In this document: piece after piece, positions 7,957 to 16,191 of the stretch
How positions within the stretch are numbered: the stretch's first letter is position 1
Layout of the letters: each line of letters opens with the position of its first letter
Source: Paramicrobacterium agarici
GTDB lineage: Bacteria; Actinomycetota; Actinomycetes; Actinomycetales; Microbacteriaceae
Length of the DNA: 64,000 nucleotides
Assembly (NCBI RefSeq): GCF_002563955.1
Contig: NZ_PDJE01000001.1
Span: forward strand, 1,860,001 to 1,924,000
Direction of reading: 5' to 3'
The notes under the pieces: generated by a model
Told to the model about the DNA's origin: nothing
What the model saw: only the letters and a program-made list of their open reading frames with translations
The model's database searches: none
Position numbers and translations under genes: made by a program

Positions 7957-8688
7957 TCAGGACTCGATCGAACCGCTGCTGCCGCTCTTCAGCGCTGCGA
8001 GGCGTGCTTCGACCTCGGTGAGCTCGCCCAGGTCTTCGAGCTCTTCGAACTGTGCGTCGAGGCTCGATGACGCGAGCTCCTGGTGGCCCAGCACCTTCGC
8101 CTCTTCGCGCCGGATCTTCTCATCGAATCGGCTGACCTCGCTCGTCGGGTCCATGATGTCGATGCTCTTCATGGCGTCGTGCACCTTGAGCTGCGCCTGC
8201 GCCGTCTTCTGGCGCGCCACGAGTTCGTTACGCTTCGACTTCAGCTGCTCGAGACGCTCCTTCATGCCGTTGAGGCCGTTCTTGAGCTGCTCGACAACCT
8301 GGCTCTGCGATGCGATCTGCGGCTCCGCAGTCTTCGCTTCGTTCTCCGACCCGATCTGACGCTGCAGCGCCACCTTCGCGAGGTTGTCGAACTTGTCTGC
8401 TCCTGCAGTGTCGCCTGACGCGCGCATCTGGTCGGCGCGCTTGCTGGCAGCGAGTGCCTTCGTTCCCCAGTCACGGGCGGCATCGACGTCTTCTTTGTGG
8501 TCCTGCTCAAGCATGCGCAGATTGCCGATCGTCTCGGCGATCGCACTCTCGGCCTCGGCGATGTTGTTCGTGTAATCGCGAACCATCTGGTCGAGCATCT
8601 TCTGCGGGTCCTCCGCGGCGTCGATGATCGCGTTGATGTTAGCTCGGGCAAGCTGTGCGATGCGCCCGAAGATGGTCTGCTTGCTCAT
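7957..8688 (-). CDS. PspA/IM30 family envelope-stress protein
   Basis: This 243-aa, almost entirely alpha-helical coiled-coil protein begins with the family's amphipathic N-terminal helix (about residues 1-24, containing FGRIAQLARANINAIID). The pattern MLDQMVRDY at about 31-39 is also characteristic. PspA/Vipp1/ESCRT-III-like proteins bind and repair stressed cytoplasmic membranes. The start has a GAGGGAG ribosome-binding site 3 nt upstream. No PspB, PspC or ClgR-like regulator is adjacent, so it appears to be a single-gene unit ended by a strong hairpin. Confidence 0.92.
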   Translation of the reverse strand: MSKQTIFGRIAQLARANINAIIDAAEDPQKMLDQMVRDYTNNIAEAESAIAETIGNLRMLEQDHKEDVDAARDWGTKALAASKRADQMRASGDTAGADKFDNLAKVALQRQIGSENEAKTAEPQIASQSQVVEQLKNGLNGMKERLEQLKSKRNELVARQKTAQAQLKVHDAMKSIDIMDPTSEVSRFDEKIRREEAKVLGHQELASSSLDAQFEELEDLGELTEVEARLAALKSGSSGSIES

Positions 8689-8864
8689 GTGCTCCCTCTC
8701 GTCGCAGCCGGCCGCGCGGCCGCCGGTCGTTTCGTCTCGAGTCTACGGGGAGCGGCGTTTCGGTTTCCTGCGAATGTGCTTGGCCGTGTTTCCGACTGTG
8801 ACGGTGCATGTGGCGGCGCGGGGGAGCGAGCGAGAGAATTGGGTGGGCCTAGAGAGGGGGAGTC

Positions 8865-9611
8865 GTGACCAACAGTGACCGGATGCTGCAGCTCGCTGTC
8901 GTCGAAGTGACCGACGCGCGCCCGCACGCGCCGGCTTATGACGCGTACACGCGCGGCATGATCAGGAGAACCGTCTCTGACGCGACGGTTCTCGGCTGGG
9001 ACGCACGCCTCCTCACCGCTGAGCGTCTCGGTACAGAGGGGCTGCTCGATGCAACGGCGTCTGCCGATGCGATCGTCATCATGGGCGGTGAAGATATCGC
9101 GCCGGAGTTCTACGGCGGACAGTCCGGGTACGAGGGCGAAGGCAGGCACTTTCGAACAGCGGATGCTGCCGAGCTCGCGCTCGTCAGGCGAGCGGCCTTG
9201 CGCGCGACTCCGCTTCTCGGCATCTGCCGTGGGCATCAAGTGATCAACGTGGCATTCGGGGGAACGCTCGTGCAGCACATGGAAGAAGCCGGGCATCGGC
9301 TGACCGATCTTCCTGTCGAGTACACACTCGTGGAGCATCCCGTGTCTCTTGAACGTTCGAGCACGCTCGCACTCCGCCTGGGGGAGCACATCACGGTGCA
9401 GTCCGGCCATCATCAAGTGATTGAGCACCCTGGGCCAGGTCTCAGGTCCGTGGGCTGGTCTCACGATGGGCATATCGAGGCTGTCGAGCACGAGATTCTG
9501 CCGATTACGGGCGTGCAGTGGCATCCAGAGGCTCCGATGGCGCCGACTGACCAGCTGGAGCGGCTCCTCGACGGCCTCGAACGCGAGGCTCTTCGGCAAC
9601 TCGCAGCGTGA
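8865..9611 (+). CDS. gamma-glutamyl-gamma-aminobutyrate hydrolase family protein (class I glutamine amidotransferase-like)
   Basis: This 248-aa peptidase C26/PuuD-type hydrolase has its nucleophile in GICRGHQVIN (Cys121) and the His-Glu pair in GVQWHPE near residue 215. The oxyanion region IVIMGGEDI precedes it. Related enzymes cleave gamma-glutamyl-GABA in putrescine catabolism or act on other gamma-glutamyl amides. No putrescine genes are nearby, so the substrate is uncertain. GTG at 8865 is supported by the purine-rich GAGAGGGGGA immediately upstream. Confidence 0.85.
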   Translation: MTNSDRMLQLAVVEVTDARPHAPAYDAYTRGMIRRTVSDATVLGWDARLLTAERLGTEGLLDATASADAIVIMGGEDIAPEFYGGQSGYEGEGRHFRTADAAELALVRRAALRATPLLGICRGHQVINVAFGGTLVQHMEEAGHRLTDLPVEYTLVEHPVSLERSSTLALRLGEHITVQSGHHQVIEHPGPGLRSVGWSHDGHIEAVEHEILPITGVQWHPEAPMAPTDQLERLLDGLEREALRQLAA

Positions 9612-9647
9612 CCGGGGCGCCTTCGCGAGCAGCGGATGCGTTGCAGA

Positions 9648-9653
9648 TAAGGT
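9648..9653 (+). promoter_or_regulatory. -10 box (TAAGGT) before the DUF3097 gene
   Basis: TAAGGT lies 7 nt before the GTG at 9661, compatible with a leaderless transcript. The same bases (ATAAGG) could instead serve as a ribosome-binding site, so the assignment is ambiguous. Confidence 0.35.
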
Positions 9654-9660
9654 GCCGCAC

Positions 9661-10500
9661 GTGACTCATGACCGCTATGGAACAGACGTGCTCGCCGGTG
9701 ACTGGAGAAACCGCGGAAAACCCTCGCACACGGCCGTGGAGGCTGAGAAAGGCCTCGTCGTCGAAGACGCCGGAAGCGGATGGTGCGGCGCCGTCGTCGG
9801 AGTGGAGGGGCAGACCGTTGAGCTCGAGGACTACTCGGGAAAGGTGCGAGCGTTCCCTTTGGGCAAGGGCTTCATGATCGATGGCAGACCCGTAGAACTC
9901 GTCAAGGCGCGCCCCAAGGCGCGCGGTAACGCTCGCACGGCGTCTGGGTCGTTCGCCGCGCCACAGCAGCGAGCTCGCGTCGCACGGCAGAGCCGCATCT
10001 TCGTTGAAGGACGGCACGATGCCGAGCTTGTCGAAAAGGTGTGGGGTGACGACCTCCGCGTCGAGGGAGTCGTCGTCGAGTATCTCGGCGGCATCGACGA
10101 CCTCGACGCGATCATTCGTGATGCTGCCCCGACACGCGACGCACGCATCGGCGTCCTCGTCGACCATCTTGTGCCCGGATCGAAAGAAAGCCGCATCGCC
10201 GAGCGCGTCGCCGCCTCGGCTCACGGTGCCAACGTGCTGATCGTCGGTCACCCCTATATCGATATCTGGCAGGCCGTGCTGCCCGAGCGCCTCGGGATCT
10301 CGACGTGGCCGACGGTACCGCGACGCATGGAGTGGAAGCACGGCATCTGCGAAGCCTTCGGGTGGCCTCACGGCGACCAAGCCGACATCGCACGGGCGTG
10401 GAAGACGATCCTCTCGCGCGTCTCGAGTTACACGGATCTTGAACCGCAGCTGCTCGGTCGCGTGGAGCAGCTGATCGATTTCGTCACGGAACCCGACTGA
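9661..10500 (+). CDS. DUF3097 family protein
   Basis: This 279-aa protein belongs to a family found mainly in actinobacteria, with no function established to my knowledge. The N-terminal part (to about residue 85) looks like a small beta-barrel domain (GSGWCGAVVGVEGQTVELED). The rest has a Toprim-like look: FVEGRHDAELVEKVWGDD, then ILVDHLVPGSKES and VLIVGHPYIDIWQAV, with conserved acidic residues. This suggests nucleic-acid or nucleotide chemistry. GTG at 9661 is preferred; an alternative GTG three codons upstream (9652) is possible. Confidence 0.8.
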   Translation: MTHDRYGTDVLAGDWRNRGKPSHTAVEAEKGLVVEDAGSGWCGAVVGVEGQTVELEDYSGKVRAFPLGKGFMIDGRPVELVKARPKARGNARTASGSFAAPQQRARVARQSRIFVEGRHDAELVEKVWGDDLRVEGVVVEYLGGIDDLDAIIRDAAPTRDARIGVLVDHLVPGSKESRIAERVAASAHGANVLIVGHPYIDIWQAVLPERLGISTWPTVPRRMEWKHGICEAFGWPHGDQADIARAWKTILSRVSSYTDLEPQLLGRVEQLIDFVTEPD

Positions 10501-10540
10501 AAATGTTCGCCAATCGGCAAGAAGAGCGTGCACAAATCGT

Positions 10541-10677
10541 TATGATCCCGTATCCTCGGATGAGTTCGCGTGACAACCGGCCGGTGACCCCCACTCGGCT
10601 GAGCCGCACATGCGGGGTGGATTCCCTACTTTTCGCACCCGGTGGCTCACGGTGTGTCATGTGTGGAGGATTTTCTG
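10541..10677 (+). ncRNA. structured 5' leader of the M23 peptidase gene, candidate c-di-AMP (ydaO) riboswitch
   Basis: A TATGAT box at 10541-10546 would start a transcript near 10553, leaving a leader of about 125 nt before the GTG at 10678. Elements resembling the ydaO-yuaA consensus occur in the right order: GGTGACCCCC, a short hairpin, GGGGTGGATTCC, then CCCGGTGGCTCACGGTG (compare GGGGUGAAUCC and CCGUCAGCUAACC). In actinobacteria this riboswitch class typically precedes cell-wall hydrolase genes, which fits here. Several invariant positions differ, so it is only a candidate. Confidence 0.45.
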
Positions 10678-11616
10678 GTGACTGATTCGTTCGAGACGAG
10701 GCGAGACGCCTCTGACGGCACCCCGAACGCACCCGCCACCCGTCGAGCTCGCCGAGAGATGGAGTCACGTCGCATCAAAGACCGCGGCACGGCGCACTCC
10801 GCATCGACGGCACCGCGCAAGACGCCGACAACTGCCTCACAGAAGCAACCGCGCTCGGGCAAGAGCATTGCTCGCTCGTGGGCCTCGACGGCGATCGTCG
10901 GGCTGGTCGTTCCCGGACTTTTCGCGACAATGGCACTTCCGTCATATGCGACCCCTGAAGTGGCGGGAGACGGCCCCTCCAGCTACGACATCGCAACAGC
11001 ATCCGCCCAGACGCTTGACGCCAGTGGCGTCGCCGTTGAGCCGGCGCTGAACCTCGTACGCGACAGCTACGGCGCCACGACGACGGAAGAGCTCGAGGCA
11101 GCGCGCGAGGCGGCCGCGGCTGAAGCCGCGGCGAAACGCGCGGCAGAGCAGGCTAAAAAGTCGAGCTCCAGCAACGCTGGCGGAGGAAACGTCTACTCGG
11201 CGATCGCCGGAGATGGTACGGTGCGCTGGCCTCTCCCCAGTCGGGGAACGATCGGCGACGGCTTCATGAGCCGTGGCGGGTCGCACGAGGGCGTCGACAT
11301 TCTGATCGCCGGGGGGACTCCGATCGGGGCCGTCGCCGATGGCGTTGTCGTGACATCGCAAGAGAGCTACGGCGGATACGGTGTCGCGGTTGTCGTCGAG
11401 CACCAGATCAACGGACAGACGGTGACATCGACGTACGGCCACATGACCTACGGCTCCCGTCAGGTTTCGGTTGGTCAGCACGTGAGCGCTGGCCAGGTGC
11501 TGGGCCTCGTGGGAAGCACGGGACGATCAACGGCCAATCACCTGCACCTTGAGATCCGTATTAATGGCGGCCTGGTCAACCCGCTCAGCTGGCTGAGCGC
11601 AAACGGCGCCTACTGA
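10678..11616 (+). CDS. M23 family metallopeptidase (LytM-type), membrane-anchored or secreted
   Basis: This is a 312-aa peptidoglycan endopeptidase candidate. A basic cytoplasmic N-terminus of about 60 residues is followed by one hydrophobic segment (about 65-85) that could be a signal anchor. An Ala/Glu-rich linker (around 135-165) leads to the C-terminal M23 domain. Zinc ligands are visible in SHEGVDI (His203, Asp207) and HLHLEI (H290), with YGHM between them. GTG at 10678 has GTGGAGGA 7 nt upstream. Expression may be controlled by the structured leader. Confidence 0.88.
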   Translation: MTDSFETRRDASDGTPNAPATRRARREMESRRIKDRGTAHSASTAPRKTPTTASQKQPRSGKSIARSWASTAIVGLVVPGLFATMALPSYATPEVAGDGPSSYDIATASAQTLDASGVAVEPALNLVRDSYGATTTEELEAAREAAAAEAAAKRAAEQAKKSSSSNAGGGNVYSAIAGDGTVRWPLPSRGTIGDGFMSRGGSHEGVDILIAGGTPIGAVADGVVVTSQESYGGYGVAVVVEHQINGQTVTSTYGHMTYGSRQVSVGQHVSAGQVLGLVGSTGRSTANHLHLEIRINGGLVNPLSWLSANGAY

Positions 11617-11631
11617 TCTGCTTCGCTGTCA

Positions 11632-11865
11632 CACCACGATCTACTGAGAGACGGCGGCTCTCCCGTTCAACGCGCTGCTGCCCTGCTGGACGACTGGGAA
11701 CGCAGAATGGCCGACGACGGATTCGCCTCCGTTATGACGTCGTCACTGGCGTCTGAGAGCGCCCAGCACATGTACCGGCGACGCGGCTACGTCGGCTGCG
11801 GGTCACTACTGCTACCGGACGAGGCGAGCGAGATACTCTTCAGAAAAGAACTCGCCACGACATAA
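11632..11865 (+). pseudogene. C-terminal remnant of a GNAT acetyltransferase
   Basis: Frame-1 translation gives about 77 residues that look like the end of a GNAT fold. SPVQRAAALLDDWERR and GFASVMTSSLAS are followed by AQHMYRRRGYVGCGSLLLP and an EILFRKEL ending. The N-terminal half is missing: the frame runs back into the stop of the M23 gene (11614-11616), and no start codon with a ribosome-binding site is present. The order SPVQRAAALL...LYxRxGY...G is what one expects of the acetyl-CoA-binding half of the family. It sits directly beside a tRNA gene, so a past deletion or insertion event is plausible. Confidence 0.7.
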
Positions 11866-11868
11866 CTG

Positions 11869-11941
11869 TGCCCCCGACAGGAATCGAACCTGCGACCTAC
11901 GGTACCGGAAACCGGCGCTCTATCCGCTGAGCTACGGAGGC
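11869..11941 (-). tRNA. tRNA-Arg (anticodon CCG)
   Basis: A full cloverleaf of 73 nt folds on the minus strand. The 7-bp acceptor stem is GCCTCCG/CGGGGGC (one G-U), the D-stem GCTC/GAGC, the anticodon loop TTCCGGT (anticodon CCG) and the T-stem GCAGG/CCTGT with loop TTCGATT. The discriminator is A73 and no CCA is encoded. The first anticodon-stem pair (27-43) is a C-T mismatch. It decodes CGG. Confidence 0.93.
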
Positions 11942-12100
11942 GAATGCACACGATGGATCGCATCGGTGCGAACCTAGGCTAGCACCCGCGAGCCCGCACC
12001 AGAAAAGCGACGCGATCTCGAGCCTGTGCATCGACCGAGAACCGACGAGCGGGGAGTCCTCCACCTGTCCATACTCGCTTGCGGGTGTGAGGATGAAGGC

Positions 12101-12895
12101 ATGCAGCGCACCGTGACGGCACACCTGGAGTTCAGCCTCGGCGGGCAGAGTGACCTGCTGTTCCAGATCGCTGTCGCGGCGGGCACACCGATCCTCTCAG
12201 AATCATTCACGTTCTCGAATAACGGCCGGATGTATCTGCCCCGAGAGATCGTCGATCGGCATGGCACGCGCATTCTGCGCTTCACGGGCGACCCAGGAAA
12301 CTACGACGTTTTCTACTCAGCTCTCGTTGCCGGTTCGCGTCCGGTCGAGCCGGTCGGTGAAATCGACCTCGTGAGCTACCTGCGGCCCAGCCGCTACGCC
12401 GAATCCGATGCCCTGTATGTGCAGGCGCGCTCGATGTTCGCGGGTCTCACAGGGCTCGCACTCGTCAACGCTGTCGCGACCTGGACTCATGACACCCTCG
12501 AGTATGTTCCCGGCTCGAGCCGAGGGACCGACAGCGCTCGTACGACCCTGAATGCAGGCAGGGGTGTCTGCCGAGACTTCGCGCACGTCGTTGTGACGAT
12601 GCTGCGCGCCTGCGACGTTCCGGCCCGCGTTGCGGCGGTCTATGCGCCTGGCCTTGCGCCCATGGATTTCCACGCGGTCGCGGAAGCGTGGGTTGACGGT
12701 CGCTGGAGGGTGGTCGACGCGACGAGGCTCGCTCCGCGCCAGTCGCTCGTACGCATCTCGACGGGCCGTGACGCCTCGGACATCGCGTTTCTGACGAATC
12801 ACATCGCGAGCGTTGCGCTCTCGTCTGTCGAAGTTAATGCCGTCAGCGACACACACATCGTCGACGACCACCTCTCAGCTGCCGTGCTCGCCTGA
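12101..12895 (+). CDS. transglutaminase-like cysteine peptidase superfamily protein
   Basis: This 264-aa cytoplasmic protein begins with an N-terminal beta domain of the kind found in bacterial transglutaminase-like proteins. The catalytic triad is visible: Cys157 in GRGVCRDFAH, His191 in MDFHAVAEAWV and Asp206 in VVDATRL. No signal peptide is present. The substrate is unknown; the family includes peptidases and amidases as well as true transglutaminases. The ATG at 12101 follows a purine-rich AGGATGAAGG stretch. The stop lies one base from the stop of the convergent lipoprotein gene. Confidence 0.85.
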   Translation: MQRTVTAHLEFSLGGQSDLLFQIAVAAGTPILSESFTFSNNGRMYLPREIVDRHGTRILRFTGDPGNYDVFYSALVAGSRPVEPVGEIDLVSYLRPSRYAESDALYVQARSMFAGLTGLALVNAVATWTHDTLEYVPGSSRGTDSARTTLNAGRGVCRDFAHVVVTMLRACDVPARVAAVYAPGLAPMDFHAVAEAWVDGRWRVVDATRLAPRQSLVRISTGRDASDIAFLTNHIASVALSSVEVNAVSDTHIVDDHLSAAVLA

Positions 12896-12896
12896 G

Positions 12897-13541
12897 CTAC
12901 GACAGATTTCCGAGCACGAACTGCGCGATCTGCTCGGCACCGCGCGCGTTCGAGAAGTCCTTCGACGAAATCACGACCCAGTGGTCATCTGTGAAGATCT
13001 GGGCTGTTCCCACACCTGACGTGCTCGAGAAGTATCCGGTTTCGCCATACGTCGAAACGGCATCCGAGGACTTTTCAGCGTCGGCGGCAAGGTCGTCGAG
13101 GGTTTTCGGCTCGAGCTTGGCGATGGCGACGTCGATCGTCCGCCCGCTCGTGTTGTTGCTCCAGCGGCACGTGAGCCCGTTGTACGAGGCGACGGCGGCC
13201 GCTGGCGTGTCGGCTGCGGGGGAGAACTCTCCCAATGCACTGACGTTCGGGTTGAACTCGTACATCTGCTGCAGCGTGATGACCTCGTCACACGACATGC
13301 CGACATCTTCACCAGCATCCGGATGCGTAGATGGGGCCGTCGTCCCCTCATCGGGCGTCTCGCGGTGCTCGTCTGGCGGAGCGGTGTCCGAGGCGCCTGG
13401 TGTCGACGACGGGGCCGAGGAAGCACTGGAGGTGGGTGTGTCATCAGGACCGACGGGGGGAGCGCATGCCGTGAGGGTGAGGCTCGCCGCGGCCAGGGCG
13501 ATCAGGGCGCTGCGACGAATGAATGCACTGCTGGCGGACAT
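12897..13541 (-). CDS. DUF3558-like secreted lipoprotein
   Basis: This is a 214-aa predicted lipoprotein with lipobox LTAC (Cys26). A low-complexity Ser/Thr/Pro/Asp-rich linker of about 55 residues precedes a folded C-terminal domain resembling the DUF3558 group common in actinobacteria. The domain has a Cys near MSCDEVITL and another near LTCRWSNN that could pair. No function is established. The ATG has GAAGGGA upstream. The gene is monocistronic, between the convergent transglutaminase gene and the divergent argS operon. Confidence 0.7.
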   Translation of the reverse strand: MSASSAFIRRSALIALAAASLTLTACAPPVGPDDTPTSSASSAPSSTPGASDTAPPDEHRETPDEGTTAPSTHPDAGEDVGMSCDEVITLQQMYEFNPNVSALGEFSPAADTPAAAVASYNGLTCRWSNNTSGRTIDVAIAKLEPKTLDDLAADAEKSSDAVSTYGETGYFSSTSGVGTAQIFTDDHWVVISSKDFSNARGAEQIAQFVLGNLS

Positions 13542-13634
13542 GGGTTCCCTTCGAAGGCGTCAACGACGAATCGAGAGTATCAAGCACTCGCGCGGGCGTG
13601 AGGCAGACGCGCGAGCCCGGCGTTGCGCTCGCGT

Positions 13635-13640
13635 TAGACT
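13635..13640 (+). promoter_or_regulatory. -10 box (TAGACT) before argS
   Basis: TAGACT lies 8 nt before the ATG at 13649. An in-frame ATG at 13643 is only 2 nt away and would lie upstream of the expected transcription start. This favours 13649 and a leaderless operon start. Confidence 0.45.
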
Positions 13641-13648
13641 CGATGACC

Positions 13649-15313
13649 ATGACTCCAACTGATCTTTCGCGCGTCTTGTTCGACATTCTCGCCCCCGTGG
13701 CAGAGCGACGCCGCGACGGATCATCGGCTGAACTGAACGAATCGATGGTCACGATTGAACGGCCGAAGAACCGCGATCACGGGGACTGGTCATCGAACAT
13801 CGCGATGAAGCTTGCGAAGACTCTCGGAGCTAACCCGCGCGAGCTTGCCGACGAGATTGCCGAGCATCTGCAGAACACCGAGGGAATCGCGTCGGCGGAG
13901 GTCGCCGGGCCCGGGTTCATCAATGTGCGTCTCGAAGCCGCAGCGGCGGGTCAGCTGGCCAAAACCATCGTGGACGCTGGAGTCGCGTACGGACACAACG
14001 AGAGCCTCTCAGGGACGACCATCAACCTCGAGTTCGTCTCGGCGAACCCGGTCGGCCCGCTGCACATCGGACATACTCGATGGGCCGCCCTCGGAGACTC
14101 GATCAGGCGGGTTCTCGCGGCATCCGGCGCCGATGTCGCAAGCGAGTACTACATCAACGATGCGGGCAAGCAGATGGACACCTTCGGTGCTTCGGTGCTC
14201 GCAGCGGCACAGGGTGAGCCGACCCCCGAAGGCGGCTACCCAGGCGCATACATCTCAGATCTGGCCGCCGCCGTCGTCGCACGCATACCGAACCTCACGG
14301 AGCTGCCGCAGGAAGAGGCCATGACCGCGGCTCGAGAAGCGGCATACGATCTTCAGCTCGCCGAGATCAAGGAATCCCTCGCACGGTTCAACGTGCACTT
14401 CGACATCTGGTTCTCTGAACGCACCCTCCACGCAACAGGCAACGACGGCAAAAGCGATATCGACGCGGCGATCGACCGACTGCGCGAACAGGGCCACGTC
14501 TACGACAAGAACGACGCAATCTGGGTGCGCACGACGGACTTCGGTGACGATAAGGACCGCGTCATCCGTCGCGGAAACGGCGTGTACACCTACTTCGCCG
14601 CCGATGCAGCGTATTACCTCAACAAGGGGGACCGCGGCTTCAAGCACAAGATCTATCTGCTCGGCGCCGACCACCACGGGTACGTGCATCGCCTCAAGGC
14701 CGTTGCGGGCGCGGCAGGCGACGACCCCGAACGCGATATCGAGGTGCTCATCGGACAGCTGGTGAGCATCAACGGAGCCCGGCTGTCGAAGCGTGCGGGA
14801 AATATCATCGAACTCGACGACCTTCAGGCGTGGATCGGAACCGACGCGCTGCGGTACTCACTGGGCCGGTCGCCCGCGGATTCGCCGCTCACGCTTGATC
14901 CCGAGCTGCTGAGAAAGCGCACGAACGATAACCCGGTCTTCTACGTTCAATATGCCCACGCGCGCACGTGCGCCGTGGGCCGGAATGCCGCAGAGTCGGG
15001 CGTGGACCGCAGCGTCTTCGCGCCGGAGACCCTCACCCACGAGACGGAGAGCGCCCTGCTGGGAGCGCTGCAGGAGTTTCCGCGCGTCGTGGCGCAGGCG
15101 GCCGAGCTGCGCGAGCCGCATCGCGTCGCGCGCTACCTCGAAGAGGTCGCAGGCCTCTATCACCGCTGGTACGACAACTGTCGTGTCATTCCCCGCGGCG
15201 ACGAGCCGGTCGAGAACGTTCACCGCACCCGGCTCTGGCTCAACGACGCATCGCGCCAGGTGATCGCGAACGGTCTCGACCTGCTGGGCGTCTCAGCTCC
15301 CGAGCGGATGTGA
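13649..15313 (+). CDS. argS: arginyl-tRNA synthetase
   Basis: This 554-aa class I aminoacyl-tRNA synthetase charges tRNA-Arg. The HIGH motif is at about 139-142 (GPLHIGHTRWA) and the KMSKS-equivalent reads LSKRAGN near residue 380, as in many ArgRS. The N-terminal Add-1 domain and the C-terminal DALR anticodon-binding domain are both present, and length is normal. ATG 13649 was chosen from the -10 spacing; 13643 would add two residues. It heads the argS-(LmeA-like)-lysA-hom-thrB run, an order typical of actinobacteria. Confidence 0.96.
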   Translation: MTPTDLSRVLFDILAPVAERRRDGSSAELNESMVTIERPKNRDHGDWSSNIAMKLAKTLGANPRELADEIAEHLQNTEGIASAEVAGPGFINVRLEAAAAGQLAKTIVDAGVAYGHNESLSGTTINLEFVSANPVGPLHIGHTRWAALGDSIRRVLAASGADVASEYYINDAGKQMDTFGASVLAAAQGEPTPEGGYPGAYISDLAAAVVARIPNLTELPQEEAMTAAREAAYDLQLAEIKESLARFNVHFDIWFSERTLHATGNDGKSDIDAAIDRLREQGHVYDKNDAIWVRTTDFGDDKDRVIRRGNGVYTYFAADAAYYLNKGDRGFKHKIYLLGADHHGYVHRLKAVAGAAGDDPERDIEVLIGQLVSINGARLSKRAGNIIELDDLQAWIGTDALRYSLGRSPADSPLTLDPELLRKRTNDNPVFYVQYAHARTCAVGRNAAESGVDRSVFAPETLTHETESALLGALQEFPRVVAQAAELREPHRVARYLEEVAGLYHRWYDNCRVIPRGDEPVENVHRTRLWLNDASRQVIANGLDLLGVSAPERM

Positions 15314-15314
15314 C

Positions 15315-16106
15315 GTGACCGGGCTCCCGGAGGCGCAGGAGGTACCACGCCGACGCGGTGGACGACGCGTCGCGATGGCGTTCGTGATCGTCGTCGTCGT
15401 CATCGTCGCGATTCTCGGCGTGGCCCTGTGGCTCGCCGACGGCCTCATCCGCGGTATCGCGCAGGACAGCGTCGAGGACGTTCTCGAGTCAAAGCTTCCC
15501 GGTGACGTCGAGGCAGAGCTTGACGTGGCCATCGGCGGCGGACTCTTTCTTCCGCAGGCCATCAGCGGTGAGTTCTCTGAGGTGACGGTGACGACCGAGG
15601 ACGCCGTCGCCAACGGCATCCCGTTCGATCTCGTGGCAACGGCACACGGCGTTCCCCTCGACGAGAACGCGGCGATCGATCACGTGAGCGCGGTCGTCAG
15701 CGGAGGAGAGGATGCTGCTAACGCGCTGCTCGTGCTCGGCGGCGCTGATCCCGACCTGAGTCTTGGCGATGGCACGCTCAGCTATGAGCAGTCGACGTCG
15801 ATTCTCGGCATGACGGTCGGCTACACGCTCGTCACCGAACCAGAAGCGCACGGAGATTCCGTGACGCTGACTCCGGTTGACGTCGAGGTGGCGTCCAGCT
15901 TCGGGAACCTCGATCTCACTGGTCTGGTCAATCGGCTGCTCGGGGGCGAGCCGCTCAGCGTGTGCGTCGCATCGTCACTGCCCGAGGGGATCAGCGTCGA
16001 CGCGATCGACGTGACGTCCCGAGAAGTCGCGTTGACGCTGTCTGCAGATGACGTGCCGCGCAGTGGCCCCGACCTTGCGTCTCGAGGGACCTGTGACGCC
16101 GGGTGA
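15315..16106 (+). CDS. DUF2993/LmeA-like phospholipid-binding protein
   Basis: This 263-aa protein has a basic N-terminus, one transmembrane segment (about residues 22-43) and an extracytoplasmic DUF2993 domain. The domain has the family's internal pattern of long beta strands (LPGDVEAELDVAIGGG and GEFSEVTVTTEDA). LmeA of mycobacteria binds phospholipid and supports mannan maturation, so this homologue may take part in envelope glycolipid assembly, but that is inference. Its GTG starts 1 nt after the argS stop, indicating cotranscription. Confidence 0.75.
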   Translation: MTGLPEAQEVPRRRGGRRVAMAFVIVVVVIVAILGVALWLADGLIRGIAQDSVEDVLESKLPGDVEAELDVAIGGGLFLPQAISGEFSEVTVTTEDAVANGIPFDLVATAHGVPLDENAAIDHVSAVVSGGEDAANALLVLGGADPDLSLGDGTLSYEQSTSILGMTVGYTLVTEPEAHGDSVTLTPVDVEVASSFGNLDLTGLVNRLLGGEPLSVCVASSLPEGISVDAIDVTSREVALTLSADDVPRSGPDLASRGTCDAG

Positions 16107-16191
16107 CGCGGTTGATGCGCGGCGCAGCGTACGTTCTCGATAGACTTCGTGCCATCGCTGTAACTCTCCCGCCCCGCACGAATGGTCTTCT

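Noticed and set aside
11869..11941. Attachment site or integrated element at tRNA-Arg
   Set aside because: I saw no integrase and no repeated copy of the tRNA 3' end in the window. Only the GNAT remnant hints at past events.
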